Assembly: GCA_964575095.1 (NCBI GenBank)
Contig: CAZNPA010000001.1
Span: 186,001 to 250,000, forward strand
DNA length: 64,000 nucleotides
Source of the DNA: CAZNPA01 sp964575095
Lineage (GTDB): Bacteria; Pseudomonadota; Alphaproteobacteria; Rickettsiales; SXRF01
Direction: 5' to 3'
Part shown: in pieces, positions 21,626-30,627 of the stretch
How positions within the stretch are numbered: position 1 is the stretch's first letter
Layout: every line of letters begins with the position of its first letter
The notes under the pieces: generated by a model
The model's input: only the letters and a program-made list of their open reading frames with translations
What the model was told of the DNA's origin: nothing
The model's database searches: none
Position numbers and translations under genes: made by a program

Positions 21626-22782
21626 TCCAGGTCTTTGTTGATGATCGCCGACAGCCCGTCATCTTCTTTTGTTTTTTTAGGCTTGGCTGCCGGCGCTTCG
21701 GCAGCAGGCTTCTTGGCGATAGGCGCCGCCGATGCGTCAGCGGAAGGTGCCGCCGTTACCGGATTCGGCGACATGGCGACCGCAGGCGGTTGCGCCGCTG
21801 GTAGCGGACGTTTGGCCTGAACGGGAGTAGGGGCAGGAGAGGCCGTCGACGGCAGGCTGCCAACCGGCGTTGAGATATTTGCATTTTGGCCGGCATTAAT
21901 ACTGCCGTTGCTGATCGTCTGGCTGATCAGCGCCTTTTCATAAAACGCTTTGCTTTCGGTCAGCGCCAGACTGAGATAAATTTTTCCCAGCGATTCGTCT
22001 TTAGCCAGACGGCCGTAAAGCCATGCGGTGTTATCGAGATCGGTGCCGGTATAATATTTCTGAGCGATGGCGCGCGCCTCATCGAGATGATTATTGACGG
22101 CATAGACCAGCGCCAGATTGAGCTCGATGCGCTGGCGTTGCGCGCTGCCGGCGGACGACAGCAGCGACGATGCCATGATAAGATTTTGTATGGCAGCGAC
22201 GGTGTTGTGCTGTAACGCCTGCGTCAGCCCAAGATTATTGGTGACGGTAGGGTTCGATGGGCTGAACTTGAGCGCTTCCTGAAAATACTGCCCGGCTTCG
22301 TTATATAAATTGCGGGTGGCGAATAAAATGCCCAGTGCGTTCAGGGTTTTCCAGCGCGTCGGTTCAACCTTCATGACTTCATCGAGCAACATCGCCGGCG
22401 TATCGAAGTCGCCGCGCGTGATCAGCGCCAGCGCTTTGCCTTCCTTGGCGGGAACGGAGCCGGCATCCTGCGCCAGTACGGTGTCGTATTCTATAATCGC
22501 CGCATCAAGATCGCCGCTTCGGCGATAACTGTCGGCCAACGCCAGTTGGATTTCCTTATCGCCGGGTTGCTTATCAAGGTACTGCTGATAGAGGAACGCC
22601 GCCTGTTTGAAATCATCCTGCTTTTCGGCGGTTTTGGCTGCGGTCAGCAGCACTTCCTGCGCCGAAGGGGTGCTTTGTTCCTGTTGCAAGGAAGAGAAAA
22701 ACTGCTGCATATCAACTGGTTGCCCATTCTCAGTGCAGGCGGCCAGTGACAACAATACCAACGCGGCGAAAAATCTTTGCAT
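21622..22782 (-). CDS. TPR lipoprotein (TadD-like)
   Basis: A 386-residue lipoprotein. The signal peptide [16 protein letters not shown] ends in a lipobox with Cys16. Several tetratricopeptide repeats follow from about residue 45 to 230, for example [31 protein letters not shown] and [24 protein letters not shown]. The last 100 residues are Pro/Ala-rich and disordered. The organisation resembles TadD-type pilus-assembly or outer-membrane scaffold lipoproteins, but no tad genes are in view, so the partner is unknown. Its start is 78 bases from the pyrB start on the opposite strand. Confidence 0.7.
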   Translation of the reverse strand: MQRFFAALVLLSLAACTENGQPVDMQQFFSSLQQEQSTPSAQEVLLTAAKTAEKQDDFKQAAFLYQQYLDKQPGDKEIQLALADSYRRSGDLDAAIIEYDTVLAQDAGSVPAKEGKALALITRGDFDTPAMLLDEVMKVEPTRWKTLNALGILFATRNLYNEAGQYFQEALKFSPSNPTVTNNLGLTQALQHNTVAAIQNLIMASSLLSSAGSAQRQRIELNLALVYAVNNHLDEARAIAQKYYTGTDLDNTAWLYGRLAKDESLGKIYLSLALTESKAFYEKALISQTISNGSINAGQNANISTPVGSLPSTASPAPTPVQAKRPLPAAQPPAVAMSPNPVTAAPSADASAAPIAKKPAAEAPAAKPKKTKEDDGLSAIINKDLD

Positions 22783-22860
22783 GCGCCCACTATAGCCGCG
22801 GCAAGATTTCTGTCATCAATTATTTGCTTACCGTCGGAAAATGTGTATGGTAGCGGCCGA

Positions 22861-23823
22861 ATGTTACCGTTCCGCTTAAAAAGCACTGCCCGCCGCTTCC
22901 CACACCGGCATTTGCTGGGCATAGACGGTTTATCCCGAAACGATGTTTACACCATTCTCGATCTGGCCAGAACCTACGTCGCCAAGAACCGGCAGGCGGA
23001 TAAAAAGCACGCCATTTTAAAAGGCCGCACGCTCATTAATCTCTTTTTCGAGAATTCAACGCGCACGCGCACGTCGTTCGAACTTGCGGGAAAACGCCTG
23101 GGCGCCGACGTCATCAACATGTCGGTGTCCACATCGTCGGTCAAGAAAGGCGAAACGCTGATCGACACCGCCATGACGCTGAATGCCATGCATCCGGATT
23201 TCATCACCGTGCGCCACCCGGAATCGGGCGCGGTGCATTTGCTGGCGCGTAAAATGAACTGTCCGGTCATCAACGGCGGCGACGGCTGCCATGAACACCC
23301 GACACAAGCGCTGCTGGATGCGCTGTCGATTTTAAACCACAAAGGCCGCATCGAAAATCTGCGCGTCGCCATCTGCGGCGATATTTTGCACAGCCGCGTG
23401 GCGCGCTCCAACATGAAGCTGCTCAAACTGCTGGGCGCGGAAGTGCGCCTGATCGCGCCGCCGACGCTGATGCCGAAATTCCCGGATTCCTGGGGGGTCA
23501 GCTCTTATTTCGACATGCGAAAGGGACTTGAAGGCTGCGACATCATCATGATGCTGCGATTGCAGACGGAGCGCATGGAAAATAATTTCATCCCGTCTCT
23601 GCGCGAATACTTTCATTTCTGGGGATTGGACGAGGAGAAGCTGGCCTGCGCCCGTCCCGACGCGCTGATTATGCATCCCGGCCCCATCAACCGCGGCGTC
23701 GAGATTGACAGCCAGCTCGCCGACGACATCAATCGCAGCCTCATACTGGAGCAAGTCGAAATGGGCGTCGCCATCCGCCAGGCGGTGTTGGAGCTGTTAT
23801 CAAGTAACAAGGAAACATTTTAA
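22861..23823 (+). CDS. pyrB: Aspartate carbamoyltransferase, catalytic chain
   Basis: Forms carbamoyl aspartate in pyrimidine synthesis; 320 residues from this ATG. The carbamoyl-phosphate loop is [16 protein letters not shown]. The segments [25 protein letters not shown], and the C-terminal [11 protein letters not shown] complete the fold. An upstream ATG at 22777 would add 28 residues lying in the divergent promoter region, so I prefer 22861. The TAA stop shares its last A with the pyrC ATG (TAATG), indicating coupled translation. It is first in a pyrB-pyrC-pyrF operon. No regulatory pyrI is present. Confidence 0.95.
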   Translation: MLPFRLKSTARRFPHRHLLGIDGLSRNDVYTILDLARTYVAKNRQADKKHAILKGRTLINLFFENSTRTRTSFELAGKRLGADVINMSVSTSSVKKGETLIDTAMTLNAMHPDFITVRHPESGAVHLLARKMNCPVINGGDGCHEHPTQALLDALSILNHKGRIENLRVAICGDILHSRVARSNMKLLKLLGAEVRLIAPPTLMPKFPDSWGVSSYFDMRKGLEGCDIIMMLRLQTERMENNFIPSLREYFHFWGLDEEKLACARPDALIMHPGPINRGVEIDSQLADDINRSLILEQVEMGVAIRQAVLELLSSNKETF

Positions 23824-25157
23824 TGAACCAGCATTTTTCCCTGCCGACGCACAAAAACGACCCTAACCGCAAGGTCGCCTACATCAACGCGCGGCTGCTC
23901 GATCCGGCGTCGAAGCTCGATGTAAAGGGCGGGCTGCTGACCGCGGGTAATAGCATCGTCGATTTCGGCGTACATATTACTAAAGATAAAATTCCGCAGG
24001 GCGTGGAAATAGTGGATTGCCACGATCATCTGCTGACGCCCGGCCTGATAGACATACAGGTGCATTTCCGCGAGCCGGGGCAAGAGCACAAGGAAACCAT
24101 CGCCACCGGCAGCAAGTCGGCGGCGGCAGGCGGCGTGGCGCATGTCGCCTGCATGCCCAACACCAAACCGGTGGTCGATAACGTCGCCGTCGTCGCGTTT
24201 ATCCATAAGCGCGCGCGCGAAACCGCCTATGTCAATGTCCACACCTATGCCGCCATCACCAAAGGCCAGAAAGGTGAGGAACTGAGCGAGATGGGATTGC
24301 TCAAGGAAGCTGGCGCGGTCGGCTTCACCGACGACGGCCTGCCGGTGATGAACGCCGGCATCATGCGGAAAGCATTGACCTACGCGCGCGAGCTTGGCCT
24401 GCCGGTGGCGCAACATGCCGAAGATTTGCACCTCTCCTGCGGCGGCTGCATGAACGAAGGGAAAATCTCCGCCGAGCTGGGCGTCGGCGGCATCCCCAAC
24501 GCCGCCGAAGCGGTGATGGTCGAGCGCGACATCATTTTAGCCGAGTTGACCGGCGGGCAATACCATGTGCTGCACATCTCGACGGCGGAAGCCATCGATG
24601 CCGTGCGTCGTGCCAAGAAAAAAGGCTTGAATGTCACCTGCGAGGCAGCGCCGCACCATTTCGCGTTGACCGACGAAGCCGTGCTCGAATACCGCACCTT
24701 CTCCAAAATGAACCCGCCGCTCAGGGCCGAGAAAGACCGGCTGGCGGTGATCGAGGGTTTGCGCGATGGCACCATCGACGCCATCGCCACCGACCACGCG
24801 CCGCACGATCAGGAAAGCAAGCGCGTGCCGCTGGCCTCGGCCTCGTTCGGCATCGTGGGGCTGGAGACCATGCTGCCGCTGTCGCTCGCGCTCTATCACA
24901 AAAACATCATGCCGCTGACCGATGTCATCGCCGCCATGACCTGCAAGCCCGCCGACATCATCCATATTCCCGCCGGCCGCCTCAAAAAAGGCGCCCGCGC
25001 CGATTTGACGCTGATCGACCTCGATCTCGAATGGCAACTCGACCCTAAGCAATTCGTCAGCAAATCCCTGAACTCCCCCTTCGACGACTGGCCGGTGAAA
25101 GGCAGGGCGATTCGCACGGTGGTGGGTGGGGATACGGTGTATGAACTCAAAGCATAA
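23823..25157 (+). CDS. pyrC: Dihydroorotase (class I type)
   Basis: Cyclises carbamoyl aspartate to dihydroorotate; 444 residues. The metal-binding signature reads LIDIQVHFREPGQEHKETI, so the first ligand of the usual D-x-H-x-H motif is Gln while the second His is kept. Other ligands are present: FTDDGLPV (Asp), AQHAED (His), VLHIST (His) and the catalytic Asp in ATDHAPHD. Adjacent pyrB and pyrF support the pathway role. The Gln variant might alter the metal site; alternatively this chain could be a structural partner of PyrB, as seen for inactive dihydroorotase homologs elsewhere. The pathway assignment is firm, the activity slightly less so. Confidence 0.88.
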   Translation: MNQHFSLPTHKNDPNRKVAYINARLLDPASKLDVKGGLLTAGNSIVDFGVHITKDKIPQGVEIVDCHDHLLTPGLIDIQVHFREPGQEHKETIATGSKSAAAGGVAHVACMPNTKPVVDNVAVVAFIHKRARETAYVNVHTYAAITKGQKGEELSEMGLLKEAGAVGFTDDGLPVMNAGIMRKALTYARELGLPVAQHAEDLHLSCGGCMNEGKISAELGVGGIPNAAEAVMVERDIILAELTGGQYHVLHISTAEAIDAVRRAKKKGLNVTCEAAPHHFALTDEAVLEYRTFSKMNPPLRAEKDRLAVIEGLRDGTIDAIATDHAPHDQESKRVPLASASFGIVGLETMLPLSLALYHKNIMPLTDVIAAMTCKPADIIHIPAGRLKKGARADLTLIDLDLEWQLDPKQFVSKSLNSPFDDWPVKGRAIRTVVGGDTVYELKA

Positions 25158-25851
25158 CCCCATCATCTGCGCCGTCGATACGAAAGACGTCGCCAAGGCC
25201 GGGCAGTTGGCGGAGCAGTTGCATGGCAGCGTCGGTGCATTAAAACTTGGTCTGGAATTTTTTACTGCCAATGGCGTTGAGGGCGTGCAGGCAATATCCG
25301 AATCCGGCATGCCGATTTTCCTCGATCTCAAATTTCACGACATTCCCAATACCGTAGCAGGGGCGATTAAATCGACTGCCGATATGGATATATTCATGAT
25401 GACGGTGCATGCGACTGGCGGCAAAGCCATGCTCAAAGCGGCAGCAGAAGCAGCGGCGGAGATTTCCGCCATCGCCGTTAAAAAGAAACCGCTGGTGGTT
25501 GCCGTCACGGTGCTGACCAGCCTCGATGAAAGCGACATCCACAGCATCGGCGTTTCGGGCAGCGTCGAAGAGCAGGTAAAACGTCTGGCGGCGCTGGCGC
25601 AGGAATCGGGCATGGACGGCGTGGTTTGCTCGCCGCACGAAATTTCATTATTGCGTGCGCAGTGCGGCAAAGATTTCAAGCTCGTCGTCCCCGGCATCCG
25701 CCCGGAAGGTACGGCGCACGGCGACCAAAAGCGCGTCATGACGCCTAAGGAAGCGATAGAGCAGGGCGCGGATTATCTGGTGATCGGCAGGCCGATTACG
25801 GGTGCAAAAGATCCGAAGCAAGCCGCGCAGGAAATTCTTAAAGGATTGTAA
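25141..25851 (+). CDS. pyrF: Orotidine 5'-phosphate decarboxylase
   Basis: Decarboxylates OMP to UMP, the last step of the pathway; 236 residues. The catalytic Asp-Lys-Asp array lies in FLDLKFHDIPNTV. PGIRPEG and YLVIGRPITGAKDP bind phosphate. The ATG at 25141 overlaps pyrC by 17 bases; an earlier in-frame ATG at 25126 is possible but would add only repeat-free pyrC-overlapping sequence. The gene ends directly at an octamer-unit inverted repeat (25852). Confidence 0.95.
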   Translation: MNSKHNPIICAVDTKDVAKAGQLAEQLHGSVGALKLGLEFFTANGVEGVQAISESGMPIFLDLKFHDIPNTVAGAIKSTADMDIFMMTVHATGGKAMLKAAAEAAAEISAIAVKKKPLVVAVTVLTSLDESDIHSIGVSGSVEEQVKRLAALAQESGMDGVVCSPHEISLLRAQCGKDFKLVVPGIRPEGTAHGDQKRVMTPKEAIEQGADYLVIGRPITGAKDPKQAAQEILKGL

Positions 25852-25924
25852 GGTGATAAGGTTGTAAGGTTATAGGGTAAGATTTTTCTTCCCCACAACC
25901 TTACCACCCTATCACCACTTTCTT
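25852..25924. repeat. Octamer-unit inverted repeat between pyrF and a glycosyltransferase
   Basis: Left arm of 8-base units AAGGTGAT, AAGGTTGT, AAGGTTAT, AGGGTAAG; right arm ACAACCTT, ACCACCCT, ATCACC. It starts right after the pyrF stop and provides the last codons and stop (KVVIGW) of the convergent glycosyltransferase. It may act as a bidirectional terminator: AAGATTTTTCTTC forms the loop. Confidence 0.8.
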
Positions 25925-26938
25925 GAGCGCTTGTTCAATCCGCTCGCACACCACTTCCATCGAATAGCGCGTTTTTACTTTCACGAAGGCATTGGCGGCA
26001 AAGTCGTTGGCCATCGAAGCGTCATCCAGAAGGCGCGCCAGCGCATCGGCCAGCGCCGTAGCGTCGCCTTTTTTTACGATCAGCGCGTCGTGGTTGGGCG
26101 TGATGATGTCACGCGGCCCTTCGGAATCGGTGGAAACCATCGGCGCTCCGAACGTGAACGCCTCCAAAAGCACGATGCCGAACGGTTCGTGCAGTGACGG
26201 CAGGCAAAAAATATCGATGCCGGAATAAAATTTCTGCTTGTCTTTCACCCAGCCGGGGAAGGTGAGTATATCGCCGAGTCCGGCGTCTTCGGCCTGGCGT
26301 TTCAGCGCTTTTTCCGATTCGCCGCTTCCGCCCAGGATCGCTTTGAATGCATAGCCGCGCTCTTTCAATATATGCAGCGCTTCGACATAAAAATCGAAGC
26401 CTTTCTTGGCCACGAACCGCCCCATACTGCCGATCACCGGCGGATTATTGCGGCTTTCGCGGTGCGGCGGCAACCCTTCGCATTTAATCATGTTGGGAAT
26501 GTGGAACACGCGGTCTTTGGCGACGCGGCGTTTGTTCACCAGATGCTCCACCAGATCGTGCGTGGTGGTGAACATGGCTTTGGCGCGCCGGAAACGCCGC
26601 GTGCTGTAATTCTGCGCGACGCCGACCATCGGCATCTGCCCAAGCGTCGCCCATTTCGCCAGTACGTAAGCGCGGTTGGAATGGGCGATGATGACATCGG
26701 GCCGGAGCATTTTAAGCCGCCGGCGCAGGCGCCACATGGCGACAAAATCCCATTCGTTCAGGTTATATAACGCCAGATACGGCACCGAAAGGCGCTTAAG
26801 GTCGGCCTCTACGGCGGCACGGTGCGAGATGATGGCGGTGAGTTGGTGGCCGCGGGCGTTCAGGCCTTCGCAGTAATCGACGAACGCCTGTTCGACACCG
26901 CCACTGCCGCCGGCAAACATGATATTGACAATACGCAT
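25901..26938 (-). CDS. Glycosyltransferase family 4
   Basis: A 345-residue GT-B glycosyltransferase. The N-terminal MFAGGSGGVEQAFVDYCEGL is the usual acceptor-domain loop. The C-terminal domain has IGSMGRFVAKKGFDFYVEAL and the donor-binding EPFGIVLLEAFTFGAPMVSTDSEGPRDII. It probably adds a sugar to lipopolysaccharide or another surface glycan. The last residues and stop codon are made by the repeat at 25852-25924, so the C-terminus was reshaped by that element. It is divergent from the family 2 glycosyltransferase at 26986 across 47 bases. Confidence 0.88.
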   Translation of the reverse strand: MRIVNIMFAGGSGGVEQAFVDYCEGLNARGHQLTAIISHRAAVEADLKRLSVPYLALYNLNEWDFVAMWRLRRRLKMLRPDVIIAHSNRAYVLAKWATLGQMPMVGVAQNYSTRRFRRAKAMFTTTHDLVEHLVNKRRVAKDRVFHIPNMIKCEGLPPHRESRNNPPVIGSMGRFVAKKGFDFYVEALHILKERGYAFKAILGGSGESEKALKRQAEDAGLGDILTFPGWVKDKQKFYSGIDIFCLPSLHEPFGIVLLEAFTFGAPMVSTDSEGPRDIITPNHDALIVKKGDATALADALARLLDDASMANDFAANAFVKVKTRYSMEVVCERIEQALKKVVIGW

Positions 26939-26985
26939 GCAACATTACTTACTAGAGCCAGTCATAGCTTTCAACTTAAGATACC

Positions 26986-27759
26986 ATGAAACTGCCCGTT
27001 TCCGTTTTTATCATCGCCAAGAATGAGGCCGACCGCATTGCAGGCGCAATCAAGAGCGTGCGCGACTGGGTGGAGGAGATCATCGTCATCGACAGCGGAA
27101 GTACCGACGACACGATGAAAGTCGCCGAATCGCTGGGCGCCAAGGTGCTCTTTCATTCCTGGAACGGTTACGGTCTGCAAAAACGCTTCGGTGAAGATAA
27201 CTGCAAAAACCGCTGGCTGATCAATCTCGACGCCGATGAAGTGATCACGCCGGAGCTGGCGGAAGAAATACAAACACTGTTTGCGGCGGGCGAGCCGCCC
27301 TGCACGGCCTATACGTTCCGCATCCGCGATCTGCTTCCCGGCGAGACGAAGTTCGCCTGGTTCGGCCACACCAATTACCAGCTGCGGCTTTACAACCGCG
27401 AGAAGGCGCGTTTTTCCGACAGCCCGGTGCATGATTCGGTGCTGGTGCGCGAAGGCGCGACGGCGATATTCAAGCATCCGGTGTTGCACCACTCGCTGCG
27501 ATCGCTGGCGCACGCCATCGAGAAAATGAACAGCTATTCCACGGCGCAGGCGCTCGACATGCGAAAGAAAAAGGTACGCTTTCCGGTGCTGCGCCTGCTC
27601 ATTGAATTCAAGTTCGCGTTTTTCAAGGCGTATTTTTCACGCGCGTATGTTCTGCGCGGCACACGCGGCTTCACCTATTCCGTGGTTTACGCCTTCGGGC
27701 GCATGATGCGTCTGGCAAAATATCTGGAATTGAAAGATTTAGAAAAACAATTACGCTAG
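26986..27759 (+). CDS. Glycosyltransferase family 2 (WaaE/KdtX-like)
   Basis: A 257-residue GT-A glycosyltransferase. It has the N-terminal SVFIIAKNEADRIAGAIKSV, VIDSGSTDDT, and the metal-binding LINLDADEVITPEL. The region FRIRDLLPGETKFAWFGHTNYQLRLYN followed by VHDSV resembles LPS core beta-glycosyltransferases of the WaaE/KdtX type. It probably extends the lipid A core. Its neighbour on the other strand is another glycosyltransferase, so this is a small surface-glycan locus. The stop codon lies in the left edge of the hairpin at 27756. Confidence 0.85.
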   Translation: MKLPVSVFIIAKNEADRIAGAIKSVRDWVEEIIVIDSGSTDDTMKVAESLGAKVLFHSWNGYGLQKRFGEDNCKNRWLINLDADEVITPELAEEIQTLFAAGEPPCTAYTFRIRDLLPGETKFAWFGHTNYQLRLYNREKARFSDSPVHDSVLVREGATAIFKHPVLHHSLRSLAHAIEKMNSYSTAQALDMRKKKVRFPVLRLLIEFKFAFFKAYFSRAYVLRGTRGFTYSVVYAFGRMMRLAKYLELKDLEKQLR

Positions 27760-27863
27760 GCTGAGCTGGGTGCGATGTTTTTTTCGAGAACCGCAGCGCA
27801 AGCGTACATTTTAGTACGTGCGCAGCGGAAGCGCAGAAAAAACAAGCAAGACAGCCAGCCTAG
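27756..27863. repeat. Large imperfect hairpin between convergent genes
   Basis: CTAGGCTG (27756-27763) pairs with CAGCCTAG (27856-27863). Inside, GTTTTTTC pairs with GAAAAAAC, and a GC-rich inner stem (CCGCAGCGCAAGCGTAC against GTACGTGCGCAGCGG) closes on a small loop around ATTTTA. The T-run and A-run flanking the inner stem make a symmetric, bidirectional terminator plausible for the glycosyltransferase and gapR. The sequence recalls the CGTAC-centred palindromes scattered in proteobacterial genomes. Confidence 0.7.
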
Positions 27864-27869
27864 TAGTAA

Positions 27870-28142
27870 TTAAGCGGCTTCGTCCAGCTCCGGCAACATG
27901 CCCAGCGCGCGGCGGTAGGTATCGAGGATGGTTTCCTGCTCTTCGCGCTCGCTCGCATCCATCTTACGCAGTTTGACGATGGTGCGGATGGCCTTGGTGT
28001 CGAAGCCGTTGCCTTTGGCTTCGGCGAATACTTCGCGGATGTCGGCGGAAATATTATTCTTCTCTTCTTCCAGTTTTTCAACGCGGCCGATGATGCTTCT
28101 CAATTGATCGACGGCGACGCCGCCTACTTTTGCTTTGGTCAT
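27870..28142 (-). CDS. gapR: GapR-family DNA-binding protein (DUF2312)
   Basis: A 90-residue protein of the alphaproteobacterial DUF2312 family, with [52 protein letters not shown]. In Caulobacter GapR binds overtwisted DNA ahead of forks and RNA polymerase and stimulates topoisomerases. The coiled-coil N-terminal half and basic C-terminal half are both present. The ribosome site AGGAG is well placed before the ATG. A composite palindromic repeat lies directly upstream and a hairpin downstream. Confidence 0.9.
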   Translation of the reverse strand: MTKAKVGGVAVDQLRSIIGRVEKLEEEKNNISADIREVFAEAKGNGFDTKAIRTIVKLRKMDASEREEQETILDTYRRALGMLPELDEAA

Positions 28143-28155
28143 TCTATGCTCCTAT

Positions 28156-28332
28156 GTCATCCCGGCGAAGGCCGGGATCCATGTTTTTAAAAAAAGAAAA
28201 AAGAAATTAGTTTACAATAAATGCTGTTGTCAATGGATAAGCCTGGATCCCGGCTTCCTGGCTACGCCCTTGGCATTTCTCCATTTGGGAAACATTACCA
28301 CAGGCTTCGCCAAGGCGAGTCGCCGGGATGAC
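28156..28332. repeat. Composite palindromic repeat (MITE-like) between gapR and DAHP synthase
   Basis: GTCATCCCGGCG (28156-28167) is the exact complement of CGCCGGGATGAC (28321-28332), giving 12-bp terminal inverted repeats 177 bases apart end to end. Inside are further CCCGG palindromes (GGATCCCGGCTTCCTGG, CGCCAAGGCGAG). The rest of this 193-base gap shows no gene. No transposase is present. Confidence 0.65.
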
Positions 28333-28335
28333 GGC

Positions 28336-29703
28336 TTAACTCTTTTGCTTCTTCAACGTCTCCGCGATTAAAAACGCCAGCTCCAGCGCCTGGCTGGCGT
28401 TGAGGCGCGGGTCGCAATGTGTATGATACCTGTCGCTCAAATTCAACTCCGAAATTGCCTGCGCACCGCCCAAACATTCGGTGACGTCTTGCCCGGTCAT
28501 TTCAAAATGCACGCCGCCGGCTGCCGTGCCCTCGGCCTTGTGGATGGCGAAGAACTGCCGCACTTCCGAGAGAATATCGGTGAATTTGCGCGTCTTGTAA
28601 CCGTTCGGCGACTTGATGGTGTTGCCGTGCATGGGGTCGCACGACCAGACGACGGTTTTTCCCGCCGCCTTCACGCGCTTGACCAGCGGTGGCAGCATCT
28701 CGCCAACTTTGGTGCTTCCCATGCGCGCGATCAGCGTCAGCCGTCCGGCCTCGTTTTCCGGGTTCAGTATGTCGATGAGTTTCAGCAGCCCGTCCGCCGT
28801 CATGCTGGGCCCGACCTTCATGCCGATAGGATTGGCGATGCCGCGCATGAATTCGACGTGCGCTTCGTCGGGCGCGCGCGTGCGGTCGCCGATCCAGAGC
28901 ATGTGCGCCGAGGCGGCGTAATATTTTCCGTCGGTCTTGTCGAACCGCGTCAGCGCCGATTCGTAACCCAAAAGCAAAGCCTCGTGCGACGTGAAAAAGC
29001 TGGCCTCGGCGAATTGCTCGACTTCGTCGATGGGCAGGCGGCAGGCCTCGATAAATCCGATGCACTCGTTGATGCGCGCGATCAAATCGTCGAAGCGTTT
29101 GCCCTGCGCCGAATTCTTGGCGAATTCCATGTTCCAGCGGTTGATCTGCCGGAGCGCCGCATAGCCGCCGCGCGCCAGCTGGCGCAAATAATTGATCGTG
29201 ACCGCCGACTGGTGGTAGGCGGAGAGCAGCCGTTTCGGGTCGGGCTGGCGGCCTTGCTCATCGAACTCCATGGAATTGATCATGTCGCCGCGATAGGCGG
29301 GCAATTCTTTTCCATCCTGTTTTTCCATGGCGTCCGAGCGCGGCTTGGCAAACTGGCCGGCGATGCGCCCGACCTTGACCACCGGGCAGCCGGCACCATA
29401 CATCAGCGCCATCGTCATTTGCAGCAGCACGCGGAAGAACCGGCGCAAATTATCCTCGGAGAATTCGGCGAAACTTTCGGCGCAATCACCGCCTTGCAGC
29501 AGGAATGCCCGCCCATGCGCCGCATCCGCCAATTCGCGCTTTAAGCTCCGCGCCTCGCCCGGCGACGCCAGCGGCGGCAGCAGCCGCAACTCATCTTCCA
29601 CCGACTTCAACTGCTTGATATTCCCATACGCCGGCTGCTGCTTGATCGGCAGCTCGCGCCAGCTATCGGGTTTCCAGGACTTTTGTGTCGTTTGCTTTGC
29701 CAT
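28336..29703 (-). CDS. aroG: 3-deoxy-7-phosphoheptulonate (DAHP) synthase, class II
   Basis: First step of the shikimate pathway: phosphoenolpyruvate plus erythrose 4-phosphate to DAHP. At 455 residues it matches the class II (plant-like) family. Signatures are [50 protein letters not shown] and the C-terminal [20 protein letters not shown]. The class II family has several gene symbols in use, so the symbol is nominal. pheA is divergent next to it, placing two aromatic amino acid genes together. The composite repeat at 28156-28332 lies just past its stop. Confidence 0.93.
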   Translation of the reverse strand: MAKQTTQKSWKPDSWRELPIKQQPAYGNIKQLKSVEDELRLLPPLASPGEARSLKRELADAAHGRAFLLQGGDCAESFAEFSEDNLRRFFRVLLQMTMALMYGAGCPVVKVGRIAGQFAKPRSDAMEKQDGKELPAYRGDMINSMEFDEQGRQPDPKRLLSAYHQSAVTINYLRQLARGGYAALRQINRWNMEFAKNSAQGKRFDDLIARINECIGFIEACRLPIDEVEQFAEASFFTSHEALLLGYESALTRFDKTDGKYYAASAHMLWIGDRTRAPDEAHVEFMRGIANPIGMKVGPSMTADGLLKLIDILNPENEAGRLTLIARMGSTKVGEMLPPLVKRVKAAGKTVVWSCDPMHGNTIKSPNGYKTRKFTDILSEVRQFFAIHKAEGTAAGGVHFEMTGQDVTECLGGAQAISELNLSDRYHTHCDPRLNASQALELAFLIAETLKKQKS

Positions 29704-29751
29704 AAAAATATGCTATTTAAGAGGGTAATTATGTAGGATTTTTATCGTCGC

Positions 29752-30627
29752 ATGTCCAGTACTACCGCCAAAATAAATGCGCTCGACCCCGACAATACCA
29801 TCGCCTTCATGGGCGTGGAAGGGGCGAATGCCGACTTGGCCTGCCGTCAGGCGGCGCCTTATATGCACACGCTGGCGCTGCCGTCGTTCGAGGACGTGTT
29901 CGAGGCAGTGGAATCGGGCAAGGCGGCGCTGGGCATGATCCCCATCGAGAATTCGCAGGCCGGCCGCGTCGCCGAAATCCACCATCTGCTGCCCGCGACC
30001 AAAGTGCACATCGTCGGCGAATTTTTCCAGCATATCGAGCATTGCCTGGTCGCCCCCAAGGGCGCGAGCCTGAAAACGGTTAAAGACGTCTATTCGCACC
30101 CGCAGGCGCTGATGCAATGCCGCAAGAACCTGCGCGAATTGAAACTCGCCGCGCATACCTATTCCAACACGGCCGCCGCCGCCGCCGACGTCGCCAAGTG
30201 GAACGATACCGCCAAAGCCGCCATAGCCTCGCCGCTGGCCGCCGAGCTTTACGGCCTCACCGTGCTCAAGGAGCATCTGCAGGATTCCGACGACAACGTC
30301 ACCGTATTCATGATCATCGCCCGCGAGCCGGTCGATCCGGATCCCGAAAAAAACGCCGTACTGACGACGCTGCTTTTTGCCGTGCGCAACATCCCGGCGG
30401 CGCTCTATAAGGCGCTGGGGGGATTCGCCACCAACAACATCAACATGCTGAAGCTGGAAAGCTACATCCCGACCGGCGCCAAGCAGCGATCGGCGCAGTT
30501 CTTCATCACCTTCCAGGGCCACCCCGACGAGCAAGGCGTCAAAAACGCCATCGAGGAATTGCAATTCTACTGCTCGCAAGTCCGCGTGCTGGGCGTCTAT
30601 CCGGCTGATCCGGCTAGATTCTCTTAG
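29752..30627 (+). CDS. pheA: Prephenate dehydratase
   Basis: Converts prephenate to phenylpyruvate for phenylalanine; 291 residues with a catalytic domain (about 15-195) and a C-terminal ACT domain (about 208-285). AFMGVEGANADLACRQ, IPIENSQAGRV and YSHPQALMQC are conserved. The Thr-Arg-Phe catalytic motif reads NVTVFMII, with Val for Arg, and the STA segment reads NTAAAA. The ACT domain has LESY where many enzymes have ESRP, normal for alphaproteobacteria. No chorismate mutase domain is present. The stop codon overlaps that of ccmI as TTAG. Confidence 0.9.
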   Translation: MSSTTAKINALDPDNTIAFMGVEGANADLACRQAAPYMHTLALPSFEDVFEAVESGKAALGMIPIENSQAGRVAEIHHLLPATKVHIVGEFFQHIEHCLVAPKGASLKTVKDVYSHPQALMQCRKNLRELKLAAHTYSNTAAAAADVAKWNDTAKAAIASPLAAELYGLTVLKEHLQDSDDNVTVFMIIAREPVDPDPEKNAVLTTLLFAVRNIPAALYKALGGFATNNINMLKLESYIPTGAKQRSAQFFITFQGHPDEQGVKNAIEELQFYCSQVRVLGVYPADPARFS

